Source of the DNA: Treponema sp.
Lineage (GTDB): Bacteria; Spirochaetota; Spirochaetia; Treponematales; Treponemataceae
Direction of reading: 5' to 3'
Assembly: GCA_016282455.1 (NCBI GenBank)
Contig: JAEEKM010000264.1
Location: 1 to 5,696, forward strand
DNA length: 5,696 nt
Shown here piece by piece: positions 1-5,696 of this stretch. Position 1 is the first letter of the stretch; each line of letters begins with the position of its first letter. The notes beneath the pieces were generated by a model. It did no database searches and had not been told where the DNA came from. It was given only the letters and a program-made list of their open reading frames with translations. Position numbers and translations under genes: made by a program.

Positions 1-2494
1 CGTCACCAGGTTTTGCTTCCGGTACTGATTCAATCTCCAAGTCTTCTGGTTTTGCGAGCTTTGTATTTTTAAACAATTGTACAAAGTTTGGATGATTGTC
101 AGCCCTTGCAGAACCGTCTTTTTTCAGTTCCTGACAGATAACCATCAGATTTTTTGCACGACTCAGAGCAACATAGAACATCCGCATGTTATCGTAGTTG
201 CTTATCATATCCAAGGGTTCTGCGTTCTTGTTTTTCCGGAGCTTTCGAACTAATTTATCCATCACTCGTGCGTCGCCGTCTTTTTTGCTCACGCTACCCA
301 AAACAACCATTGGGAATTCAAGACCTTTTGACTGGTGAATCGTGATGAAGGGAACACAACCTTTTGGAAAAGGATCTTCGTCATCTTCATATTCGGTTTC
401 TCCTCGGTTATAGAGGGCATAGAGGTAGCTGTGAAAAAAAATATTGTTGAAAGAAGTGTCATTTGCAACTTTTTTTGAAAAGCTTCCACCACTCAAAATA
501 GAAAGATTATTTTCCATGAACCTTGAAAGAAACTGTGTTATCATTCCCAAGTTATACATTGGGCCTTCATCCTCTCCTACCTCTGCTTTTTTGAACATCT
601 CTTTGAAGTGGTCAAAGCAAGTAAAGCGGTAGAACAAGTCGAGCACTGTCCAGTCCAAAGAACTACAACGCGCAAGCACATAATTAATTGTGAGTGGTGT
701 ACCGGCGTTCTTCTTTTGAAGAATTAATTGGTTCAGTCTTTTTCCAGTCAACAATTTCTCTACTGAAGGGGGCAGCCCTTTAGTTTTTGACAACTTTTCT
801 GTTATCTCGGAAGTTGCTTCCGTTGTACCATCAAAAGTTCCGCCAGTTGTTACTTCTCCAGAACCAACTCCATAAAAAAATTGATTATCCTTTGCAAGTG
901 TTTTCAAAAGAATCTTGTATACTTCAAGAGATTTTTCTTTTTGATGTTTCAAATCTTCAATGAACTTTCCAAGAAGCGGATCATTGTCAATTAGATCATT
1001 TGCAAAGTTTTCACACTTGGCAAGCCACACATGGAATTTTTCTTTACGGCTCTTATCCTTCTTGTCCTCATCGACATTCTCAAACTTTGGTTCAAAGACC
1101 TTTATCATCAAACCAAACATTGCAAGACATTCTTCTGTATAAAGAAAGTTATAGGCACGTGGAGCATAATGTGGTATTCCAAGACTCTTTAGTGCTTCTC
1201 CAAATTCACGTACATTTGAATTTACTTCCCCATTTGAACGCAAACTTGGAAAGAGAATTGCACACTGATTGTAATCCGTAATCTTTCCTTTTTGCTTCAT
1301 CTCTTTTACGAGCTGGGCAACTTCTTCTGCAAGAGTTTTTTTATTTCCTGAAAGATGTACTACGGAAGTTCCTTCATCTTTACTGTGAGCAACAATTTTC
1401 TTGTCCAAACGATAGCTTATCGTTTCACTACCTGGCTTCCAGTTCCCACCTTCAATATAATGAGTGTAAGTATCGACAATTTCTTTCCTTGAACGGTAGT
1501 TGATGTTCAGGTCAATTCTCTTTGGTTTTACGCCCAGATATTTTTTTGTCTTTTCTTCAAAGAAAACAAGATTCTCAACAGTGGCGCCTCGGAAACGGTA
1601 AAGAGCCTGGTCATCATCACCCACAACACAAATATTATGAGTTTTTTCTGCAAGCTTAAAATAAATCAGTTCCTGAATCGTGTTTGTATCCTGATACTCG
1701 TCAACAATCACATACTTGATATATTTATCAATTGTCGTAGATTCACAGAGATAGTCATAAGCTGCTTGTTGAAGTGTTGAAAAATCAACTCTATTAGAAT
1801 CATTTTCTTTTAGCATTTCTCTGTATTCGAGATACATTCTGAACATTGCTTGTTCGAGCTCATCTTCTGAGTTTAAATCTTCTGCTGCAAAGTTTTCTTC
1901 AGTTAGTCTTCCAAAGAATGATATAAGATTTGTTGTACAATCGGATCTTGAATAAGTAATTCTATATGCTTCTGAAGAGAAGTAAGAATTAATTCTATGA
2001 TATAATTGTGAACCCGTTTCAGGTAAGTTACCAACTGCCAAAATACGTGATAAATTATCTTTGTTGTAAACAAACAAAAACTGACTTAAATCATCCATCA
2101 GAGAAGGAGCGCGTTGTCTTGATTTAGTAGAGTTAAAATGTCTGTCTTCAAGAAGTTTCTGACACAGAGAATGAAGTGTACCGATATACATTCGACCTAA
2201 ATCATAAGGCTTCCCTGTATGAGCAGAAGCCAATGACAAAAGAGTTTGCAAGCCTTGTTTTAATTGAAGAGCAGCTTTTTCAGTAAAGGTTGCCAGAAAG
2301 ATTTCTTCTGGTTTTACATTATGGAATACAATCAGATTTACTGTCCGCCATAAGATAACACGAGTTTTACCAGACCCTGGACCTGCTGTTAAAAATAAAG
2401 GTCCTTCCAAGGTCAGGATTGCTTCTTTTTGACTCCCGTTGGGCTCGAAGCCATATTCAGAAAACAATGTTTCAATAGTAAAGTTTCCAGACAC
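1..2494 (-). CDS. UvrD/PcrA-like superfamily 1 DNA helicase (3' end outside window)
   Basis: ATP-dependent 3'-5' DNA helicase of the UvrD/Rep/PcrA family; 831 codons are visible and the C-terminus lies off the left edge. My translation shows the full motif set: Q-motif region PNGSQKEAI (~19-27), Walker A AGPGSGKT (37-44, Lys43), motif Ia ATFTEKAA, motif Ib GTLHSLC, motif II VDEYQDT (264-270, Asp265/Glu266), motif III GDDDQALYRFRG (292-303), motif IV NYRS (Tyr333/Arg334), motif V TIHQSKGLEF (718-727) and motif VI FYVALSRAK (Arg779). No catalytic residue is missing, so it is probably active. The stretch between motifs IV and V is about 385 residues, longer than in PcrA, with a Lys/Asp/Glu-rich insert. 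The GTG start is fixed by an in-frame TAA immediately before it and a GAGGAG box 6 bases upstream. It follows the McrB-type domain gene by 37 bases, so co-transcription is likely. After motif VI comes an acidic, Pro-containing linker, so a further domain may follow. Housekeeping repair is an alternative role; the operon context favours an accessory one. Confidence 0.93.
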   Translation of the reverse strand, partial: MSGNFTIETLFSEYGFEPNGSQKEAILTLEGPLFLTAGPGSGKTRVILWRTVNLIVFHNVKPEEIFLATFTEKAALQLKQGLQTLLSLASAHTGKPYDLGRMYIGTLHSLCQKLLEDRHFNSTKSRQRAPSLMDDLSQFLFVYNKDNLSRILAVGNLPETGSQLYHRINSYFSSEAYRITYSRSDCTTNLISFFGRLTEENFAAEDLNSEDELEQAMFRMYLEYREMLKENDSNRVDFSTLQQAAYDYLCESTTIDKYIKYVIVDEYQDTNTIQELIYFKLAEKTHNICVVGDDDQALYRFRGATVENLVFFEEKTKKYLGVKPKRIDLNINYRSRKEIVDTYTHYIEGGNWKPGSETISYRLDKKIVAHSKDEGTSVVHLSGNKKTLAEEVAQLVKEMKQKGKITDYNQCAILFPSLRSNGEVNSNVREFGEALKSLGIPHYAPRAYNFLYTEECLAMFGLMIKVFEPKFENVDEDKKDKSRKEKFHVWLAKCENFANDLIDNDPLLGKFIEDLKHQKEKSLEVYKILLKTLAKDNQFFYGVGSGEVTTGGTFDGTTEATSEITEKLSKTKGLPPSVEKLLTGKRLNQLILQKKNAGTPLTINYVLARCSSLDWTVLDLFYRFTCFDHFKEMFKKAEVGEDEGPMYNLGMITQFLSRFMENNLSILSGGSFSKKVANDTSFNNIFFHSYLYALYNRGETEYEDDEDPFPKGCVPFITIHQSKGLEFPMVVLGSVSKKDGDARVMDKLVRKLRKNKNAEPLDMISNYDNMRMFYVALSRAKNLMVICQELKKDGSARADNHPNFVQLFKNTKLAKPEDLEIESVPEAKPGD

Positions 2495-2500
2495 TTAAAT

Positions 2501-2506
2501 CTCCTC
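2501..2506 (-). promoter_or_regulatory. Ribosome binding site of the helicase gene
   Basis: GAGGAG on the minus strand, 6 bases before the GTG at 2494. It decides the start: a TAA sits directly before the GTG in the same frame, so no longer protein is possible. No promoter is apparent in the 37-base gap, which supports read-through from the upstream gene. Confidence 0.8.
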
Positions 2507-2531
2507 AATTTTGTTTTTATAATTTTTTAAA

Positions 2532-3233
2532 TCAACTATTAGCATATGCATGATATGAAATCTCCGCAAAAGTTTTTTCCCTTATTACACAAGAATTCAT
2601 TTTTGATTTCACTTCCTCAATAAGTTCCAAATACTCATTTCCAGAAATGTTTTCATTTTCATCTGCAATAACATTCAATTTCTTCAAATACTCACGAGTT
2701 TTTTTATCAAAGGGTAAATATCTATCAGGATTAATCCAATATAGTCCAGTAAAGACCTTATATTGATAGCCAGTAACAAGTTTTACTTCATCCACATATT
2801 TCTGAAACTTTTCTCTATCTAATTCATCACAAGCAGCACATTCAAACGTTTTCCACAACAAAGGTACATCTGAATAATTATTTTTTTTAACGTTAAAAAA
2901 TTTTCCTGCCCATCGTGGATCTGCTTTTGGAACACCACTATATATTTCCGGTACTGCATTAGATAAGTTCAATTGCATTTTTAAATAATAAAGAATATTT
3001 TTTCGCGATTCACCTTTTACACGATTAAAAATTGCAAAGAAGGAGAAGGGATCTATATTCTCAAAATCCCCTAAGTAATCAATAACAAAACCTCGTGACT
3101 TTAACTCTACAGAATCAAAAGTTTTTACAAACTTAACCCAATCTTCTTTACGGTCCTTGTACTCCAACACTTTTCCAGCCAATTCCTTATAAAAAGAAAT
3201 CCATGAGAAATCAGGTTCATTATTATTATTCAT
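2532..3233 (-). CDS. Stand-alone McrB-type N-terminal domain protein
   Basis: A 233-residue soluble protein with no membrane segment or signal peptide. From memory of the family, it matches the domain that precedes the AAA+ GTPase in many McrB-like restriction ATPases: FSWISFYKELAGKVLEYK near the N-terminus, IDPFSFFAIFNR in the middle, then a VP..Y.GVP stretch and GLYWINPDRYLPFD followed by TREYL. In the large proteins this region ends in an EISY-like motif just before the ATPase; here FAEISYHAYANS is followed directly by TAA. No Walker A/B is present in this gene. It may bind modified DNA or another ligand by analogy with McrB N-termini, but that is inference. The reading frame opens at 3281, yet I prefer ATG 3233: it has GGAG 10 bases upstream and the conserved block begins soon after, whereas ATG 3281 lies only about 5 bases beyond the predicted transcription start. 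It is followed by the helicase, 37 bases on. It is visibly AT-richer than the gene at the right (16 of 60 G+C at 2581-2640 versus 25 of 60 at 5161-5220). It could be a remnant of a longer McrB gene. Confidence 0.75.
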   Translation of the reverse strand: MNNNNEPDFSWISFYKELAGKVLEYKDRKEDWVKFVKTFDSVELKSRGFVIDYLGDFENIDPFSFFAIFNRVKGESRKNILYYLKMQLNLSNAVPEIYSGVPKADPRWAGKFFNVKKNNYSDVPLLWKTFECAACDELDREKFQKYVDEVKLVTGYQYKVFTGLYWINPDRYLPFDKKTREYLKKLNVIADENENISGNEYLELIEEVKSKMNSCVIREKTFAEISYHAYANS

Positions 3234-3243
3234 TAACAATCTA

Positions 3244-3247
3244 CTCC
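3244..3247 (-). promoter_or_regulatory. Probable ribosome binding site for the McrB-type domain gene
   Basis: GGAG on the minus strand, 10 bases before ATG 3233. The spacing is slightly long but it is the only Shine-Dalgarno-like site near a candidate start; nothing similar precedes ATG 3281. It therefore supports the shorter, 233-residue protein. Confidence 0.5.
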
Positions 3248-3292
3248 ATTTCCGACCATAAACCAGCCGAACGATAATCATATTTGATTAAT

Positions 3293-3321
3293 ATTATACC
3301 ATAGGTATACTACTTTGACAA
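3293..3321 (-). promoter_or_regulatory. Promoter of the McrB-type domain/helicase operon
   Basis: On the minus strand, TTGTCA (3321-3316) and a perfect TATAAT (3298-3293) are separated by exactly 17 bases. TG at 3301-3300 followed by one base gives an extended -10. Transcription should begin near 3286, giving a leader of about 53 bases before ATG 3233. Such a near-consensus promoter would be strong unless repressed, which fits the inverted repeat covering its -10 box and the divergent regulator gene next door. Confidence 0.75.
3295..3309. promoter_or_regulatory. Candidate operator: perfect inverted repeat over the -10 box
   Basis: TATACC-ATA-GGTATA: two perfect 6-base arms around a 3-base centre. 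It overlaps the TATAAT and extended TG of the minus-strand promoter, so a bound dimer would block RNA polymerase. Size and symmetry suit an XRE/Cro-family dimer, and the gene for such a protein starts 54 bases away. Binding by that protein is inferred. Confidence 0.5.
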
Positions 3322-3344
3322 ATTGTTTCCACAAATAATCAAAT
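3315..3344 (+). promoter_or_regulatory. Possible promoter of the XRE regulator gene
   Basis: A consensus TTGACA at 3315-3320 on the plus strand overlaps the minus-strand -35 (TTGTCA) almost base for base. The -10 is poor: the best candidate is TCAAAT at 3339-3344 with an 18-base spacer, four of six matches. A TA-rich stretch just before the ATG (3350-3358) could instead give a leaderless transcript. The -35 is clear but the full promoter is uncertain. Confidence 0.35.
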
Positions 3345-3362
3345 CTGCTTAATTATATCTGC

Positions 3363-3698
3363 ATGGGTTTTAAGGAAAATTTGAAAGATGAGTTGAAGTT
3401 TCAGGGTGTACTGGTAAAGGAGCTTTCAGAGAAGACTGGAATTCCGAAGGGGACAATTGACCACTATCTTGCAGAAAAGAATACTGCACCTATTGCAGAG
3501 AATGCTGTGAAAATAGCACAAGCCTTAAATGTTTCTGTTGAATATCTCGTGACGGGAAAGAACCCTGTGTTTCCTTCAATACAAACTTCATCATCAAGAC
3601 TCATTAAACCCATTATAGAAAAACTTTACCACATGGATGAAAAACAGCTTCATTTTGCTGACAGAATGCTCAATCTTATTATAGATGAAATGAAATAA
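3363..3698 (+). CDS. XRE/Cro-type helix-turn-helix transcriptional regulator
   Basis: A 111-residue DNA-binding protein. Residues 7-66 form an HTH_3/Cro-CI domain: VKELSEKTGI (18-27) is the second helix and turn, PKGTIDHYLAEK (28-39) holds the recognition helix, and AVKIAQALNVSVEYLVTGK (48-66) is the characteristic ending of the fold. Residues 67-111 are a Ser-rich linker and a predicted helix (LIKPIIEKLYHMDEKQLHF...), likely for dimerisation; there is no LexA/CI peptidase domain. ATG 3363 is the only reasonable start: an in-frame TAA lies at 3336-3338 and the next Met is at about residue 91. No Shine-Dalgarno sequence precedes it, so translation may be weak or leaderless. It is divergent from the McrB-type domain/helicase operon across a short control region with an inverted repeat, so it probably represses that operon and perhaps itself. 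The family is confident; the target is inferred. Confidence 0.92.
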   Translation: MGFKENLKDELKFQGVLVKELSEKTGIPKGTIDHYLAEKNTAPIAENAVKIAQALNVSVEYLVTGKNPVFPSIQTSSSRLIKPIIEKLYHMDEKQLHFADRMLNLIIDEMK

Positions 3699-3738
3699 AA
3701 AAAAACTGCCCGGCAGGAGTCTCCTCTTACCAGGCAGT
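3697..3738 (-). terminator. Intrinsic terminator of the tail-bearing glycosidase-like gene
   Basis: ACTGCCCGG (3705-3713) pairs with CCAGGCAGT (3730-3738) with one C/A mismatch, and a small AGGA/TCCT hairpin lies in the loop. Read on the minus strand, the stem is followed by an unbroken T-run (3705-3697). It begins 24 bases past the TAA at 3764-3762. In the plus direction no T-run follows, so it is at best a weak terminator for the convergent regulator gene, whose stop codon it abuts. Confidence 0.85.
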
Positions 3739-3761
3739 AATCAGGCTAGTCTTTTACAAGG

Positions 3762-5696
3762 TTACTTTTTCTTTGTAGTCTTGCTTTCTTTTTTTACTGC
3801 TGTTTTTTTGGCGGGGGCTTTTGCTTTTGCGGCAGTTGCCTTGGTTGAAGCAACCTTGGTTGCCGTTTTCTTTGCAGTTGCCTTTGTTGCAGAAACTTTT
3901 ACACTTGCCTTAGCAGTTGCCTTTACCGCGGTTTTTGATGCAGTAGTTTTAGCGGTGCTCTTTGCTTTTGCAGCAGGGGCTTTTGCTTTTACTGCAGCAG
4001 TTTTTGTTGAAGCAACCTTGGTTGAAGCAACTTTAGTTGCCGTTTTCTTTGCAGGAGTCTTTACAGTTTTTGCTGTTTTCTTTTCTGCAGTTTTTGCTTT
4101 AGCGGTAGTTGCCTTAGCCTTTGTTTCCTTTACGGCTTTTGTTGCCGTAGATTTTTTAGCAGTTGTTTTGGCTGCCTTTGCAGAAGTTTCCTTCTTTGCT
4201 GCAGTTTTTACTGCTGTTTTCTTTGCGGGAGCCTTCACTGCTTTTGTTGCACTTGCTTTTTCAGCCTTTGCCTTTACCGCAGTAGTTTTAGTTGCTGCAG
4301 TTTTTGTTGCAACTTTAGTTGCCGTCTTCTTTTCAGCAGTCTTTGTTACCTTTGTTTCGTCCTTCTTTGCAGCAGTAGTTTTCTTTTCTACTGTTTTCTT
4401 TTCAGAAACTTTTTTGGCAGGAGTTTTAGCAGCCTTAGGTTCAGCCTTTACTTCTGCTTTTTTTGCAGGAGCCTTAGTTTTCTTTGCAGCAGGTTTTTCT
4501 TCTGCCTTAGGAGCGCTCTTTTCAGCAGTCTTTTTAGCAGCGGCCTTGACTGCAGTTTTCTTTGTTTTTACTTCAGCAGGTTTAAGTGCTTCTGTAAACT
4601 TAGCGCAGTCATAACCGGACGCCTTTTCTGCCTTAGCAAGAAGATTTGCAAAAGCCAGCAGTTCTTCTTCAGAACCTGCATCAAAGGAGGCAAGGGATGC
4701 CAGCATATAAGCGAGTGTCTTCTCATAAAGTTCCTTGTTAAACCATCTTACTCCGTTGTACTCATGTGCACCTGTCAGCATTGCAGAAGCAGGTGTTTCC
4801 ATAAGAAGAACGGAAGCGGCATAAGCAGTTTTTTCAAGAGACTTAGAATCAAAGTTCATTGCACTGAGTTCTTCACAGCAGAAGAGACGGATCAAAGTTT
4901 CCTTAACTCCGTTCACATCCAGTCCTGCACGGCGCATATACTCGGTAAGTTTTCTCGGGAATCCCCACTTAACCGCATTCTCACCACCGCAGGAAGAAAC
5001 TGCAAGGAATGAAAGAAGAATCAGGGCAGCATTGGTCTCTCCCTTAAGGCCTTCACAGATTACGCTGTAAAGGGAAGCCTTCTTTGAAGACGCAGAAGCA
5101 AACACTCCGTCCATTGTATTCTTTAATGCAGTAAGATTGTCTTCAAAAATCTCAAGCCTCATATCTGCATCAGGAACTTCTTCTTCCGTTTCAGAATCAA
5201 AGCGGGACTCAAGTTCAAAGTAAGCAAGGGCAGAATCCTTTACTTTCTCAAACACTTCTTTTACAGAGAGAGCCTTTGTCTTGTTTGCCTTAAGAACAGC
5301 AGCGGGTGTAAAGAGAAGTTTTGCATCATCATAGAACTCAGGAATAAGGAAAGCAGAAAGTTTTTCATACATTTCCTTGTAGCGGTACTCCTGCCATGCA
5401 ACATCAAGGTCCTCGGTACCACTTCCGTTAAGCAGTTCGTTAAGATGATAGAACTTACCTTCTGCATCATCCACAACTTCATGCACATCAAGATAAACCT
5501 GATACTCAAAGCCGTTAAGCGAAACATACATTCCGCCGTTGATGATGTCGTCACTTCTTCTTACGTACCAGAGACCGGAGCGGTGTTCACGGAAAATCAC
5601 ATAGTGGTTGCTTCCGTAAGAAAGACCAAGACCTTCTGCAAGAGAACGGCTTACCATCTTCTTGTCATCTTCGCCACTACCTGTCTTAACCGCATA
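3762..5696 (-). CDS. C-terminal part of an alpha-amylase-like (GH13) protein with a histone H1-like tail
   Basis: 644 residues are visible; the frame is open through the right edge (YAVKTGSGEDDKK before the first Met at 5657), so the true start and any catalytic barrel lie outside. Residues ~27-73 contain GLWYVRRSDDII, GMYVSLNGFEYQVYLDVHEV and then a LNGSGT stretch. Together with NGVRWFNKE (around 318-322), these recall, from memory, the C-terminal region of bacterial alpha-amylase-family glycosidases whose sequences end in YLNGRG and WFNKE blocks. That assignment is moderate, since no catalytic motif is visible. The middle (~90-371) is mostly helical and acidic. Residues 372-644 are a low-complexity tail of only K, A, T, V, S, P, E and one D, with no Arg, Gly or aromatic residue and five PAKK motifs, as in histone H1-like, AlgP-like and HU-tail proteins. 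The tail may bind nucleic acid or another polyanion. An intrinsic terminator follows. If the glycosidase assignment is wrong, this is a large unknown protein with a basic tail. Confidence 0.7.
   Translation of the reverse strand, partial: YAVKTGSGEDDKKMVSRSLAEGLGLSYGSNHYVIFREHRSGLWYVRRSDDIINGGMYVSLNGFEYQVYLDVHEVVDDAEGKFYHLNELLNGSGTEDLDVAWQEYRYKEMYEKLSAFLIPEFYDDAKLLFTPAAVLKANKTKALSVKEVFEKVKDSALAYFELESRFDSETEEEVPDADMRLEIFEDNLTALKNTMDGVFASASSKKASLYSVICEGLKGETNAALILLSFLAVSSCGGENAVKWGFPRKLTEYMRRAGLDVNGVKETLIRLFCCEELSAMNFDSKSLEKTAYAASVLLMETPASAMLTGAHEYNGVRWFNKELYEKTLAYMLASLASFDAGSEEELLAFANLLAKAEKASGYDCAKFTEALKPAEVKTKKTAVKAAAKKTAEKSAPKAEEKPAAKKTKAPAKKAEVKAEPKAAKTPAKKVSEKKTVEKKTTAAKKDETKVTKTAEKKTATKVATKTAATKTTAVKAKAEKASATKAVKAPAKKTAVKTAAKKETSAKAAKTTAKKSTATKAVKETKAKATTAKAKTAEKKTAKTVKTPAKKTATKVASTKVASTKTAAVKAKAPAAKAKSTAKTTASKTAVKATAKASVKVSATKATAKKTATKVASTKATAAKAKAPAKKTAVKKESKTTKKK
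3765..4583 (-). repeat. Low-complexity tract encoding the Lys/Ala/Thr-rich tail
   Basis: 819 bases encode 273 residues of degenerate K-A-T-V repeats. Two long imperfect copies stand out: 3844-3876 and 4021-4053 agree in 31 of 33 bases, and the flanking GGGGCTTTTGCTTTT blocks (3814 and 3976) lie 162 bases apart. The offset is 177 on one side and 162 on the other, differing by the 15-base tandem unit at 4006-4035. This indicates growth by duplication and slippage. Confidence 0.8.
4006..4035 (-). repeat. 15-base tandem duplication inside the tail
   Basis: GTTGAAGCAACCTTG (4006-4020) is followed directly by GTTGAAGCAACTTTA (4021-4035), 13 of 15 bases identical. It encodes the doubled KVAST-KVAST. 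The related copy at 3844-3858 has only one unit, so this is an in-frame expansion by five residues. Confidence 0.75.

Larger units (their letters stand above)
3282..3344. repeat. 9-base inverted repeat flanking the divergent promoter region
   Basis: ATTTGATTA at 3282-3290 and its exact reverse complement TAATCAAAT at 3336-3344, 45 bases apart. They bracket both promoters nearly symmetrically (centre about 3313, on the shared -35 hexamers). They may be two half-sites for looping or separate regulator sites. Because the region is AT-rich, chance is a real alternative. Confidence 0.4.

Noticed and set aside
154..1281. Several short frames (about 60-93 codons) on both strands
   Set aside because: They lie inside the helicase gene, which has all motifs in one continuous frame; their products show no domain or start signal.
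1..2494. Identification of the helicase as GajB of a Gabija system
   Set aside because: The visible protein is far longer than typical GajB, and the neighbour is not an OLD-family ATPase/nuclease.
3705..3738. CRISPR-like or mobile-element end
   Set aside because: A single hairpin with a T-run on one strand is a terminator; no repeat-spacer pattern or transposase is present.
3765..4583. Minisatellite or CRISPR array
   Set aside because: Repeats are degenerate, stay in frame and encode a coherent basic tail; there are no uniform repeats with unique spacers.
3781..4614. Plus-strand open frame of 277 codons coding a very hydrophobic Ala/Phe/Val-rich protein
   Set aside because: It is the exact antisense of the Lys/Ala/Thr tail: Lys codons read as Phe/Leu and Thr/Ala codons as Gly/Ala/Val on the other strand. 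There is no ribosome site, and composition explains the lack of stops.
4764..5554. Short frames within the glycosidase-like gene
   Set aside because: Shadows of the long minus-strand frame, without ribosome sites or recognisable products.

Overview
The window comes from a low-GC bacterium. Gene style suggests a spirochaete such as a gut or oral Treponema: a short XRE regulator, a long-tailed GH13-like protein and AT-rich accessory DNA. This assignment is an inference from gene style only; there is no rRNA or other marker here. Coding density is high and no stretch over 300 bases lacks a gene.

Layout. (1) 1-2494, minus strand: most of a UvrD/PcrA-type superfamily 1 helicase with every canonical motif, running off the left edge. 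(2) 2532-3233, minus strand: a 233-residue protein that I recognise as the domain usually found at the N-terminus of McrB-like AAA+ restriction ATPases, here ending in a stop codon at the domain boundary. It lies 37 bases upstream of the helicase, so the two are probably one operon. (3) 3234-3362: a compact divergent control region. It holds a strong minus-strand promoter (TTGTCA, 17 bp, TATAAT with an extended TG), a perfect inverted repeat over its -10 box, and an overlapping TTGACA on the plus strand. (4) 3363-3698, plus strand: a small XRE/Cro-type regulator, divergent from the operon and its likely controller. (5) 3697-3738: a hairpin with a T-run on the minus strand, terminating the gene to the right. 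(6) 3762-5696, minus strand: the C-terminal 644 residues of a protein whose start lies beyond the right edge. Its first ~370 residues resemble the C-terminal region of a bacterial alpha-amylase-like (GH13) glycosidase family. The last 273 residues are a Lys/Ala/Thr-rich tail like histone H1.

How they may work together. The regulator, McrB-type domain and helicase look like a self-contained accessory module. The McrB-type domain would be the target-sensing part, an SF1 helicase would stand in for the usual AAA+ GTPase, and the XRE protein would keep expression low. An anti-phage or restriction-like role is a hypothesis from domain content and layout, not shown by the sequence. The glycosidase-like gene with the basic tail is separated from the module by the terminator and looks unrelated in function, but it is an unusual domain combination in its own right.
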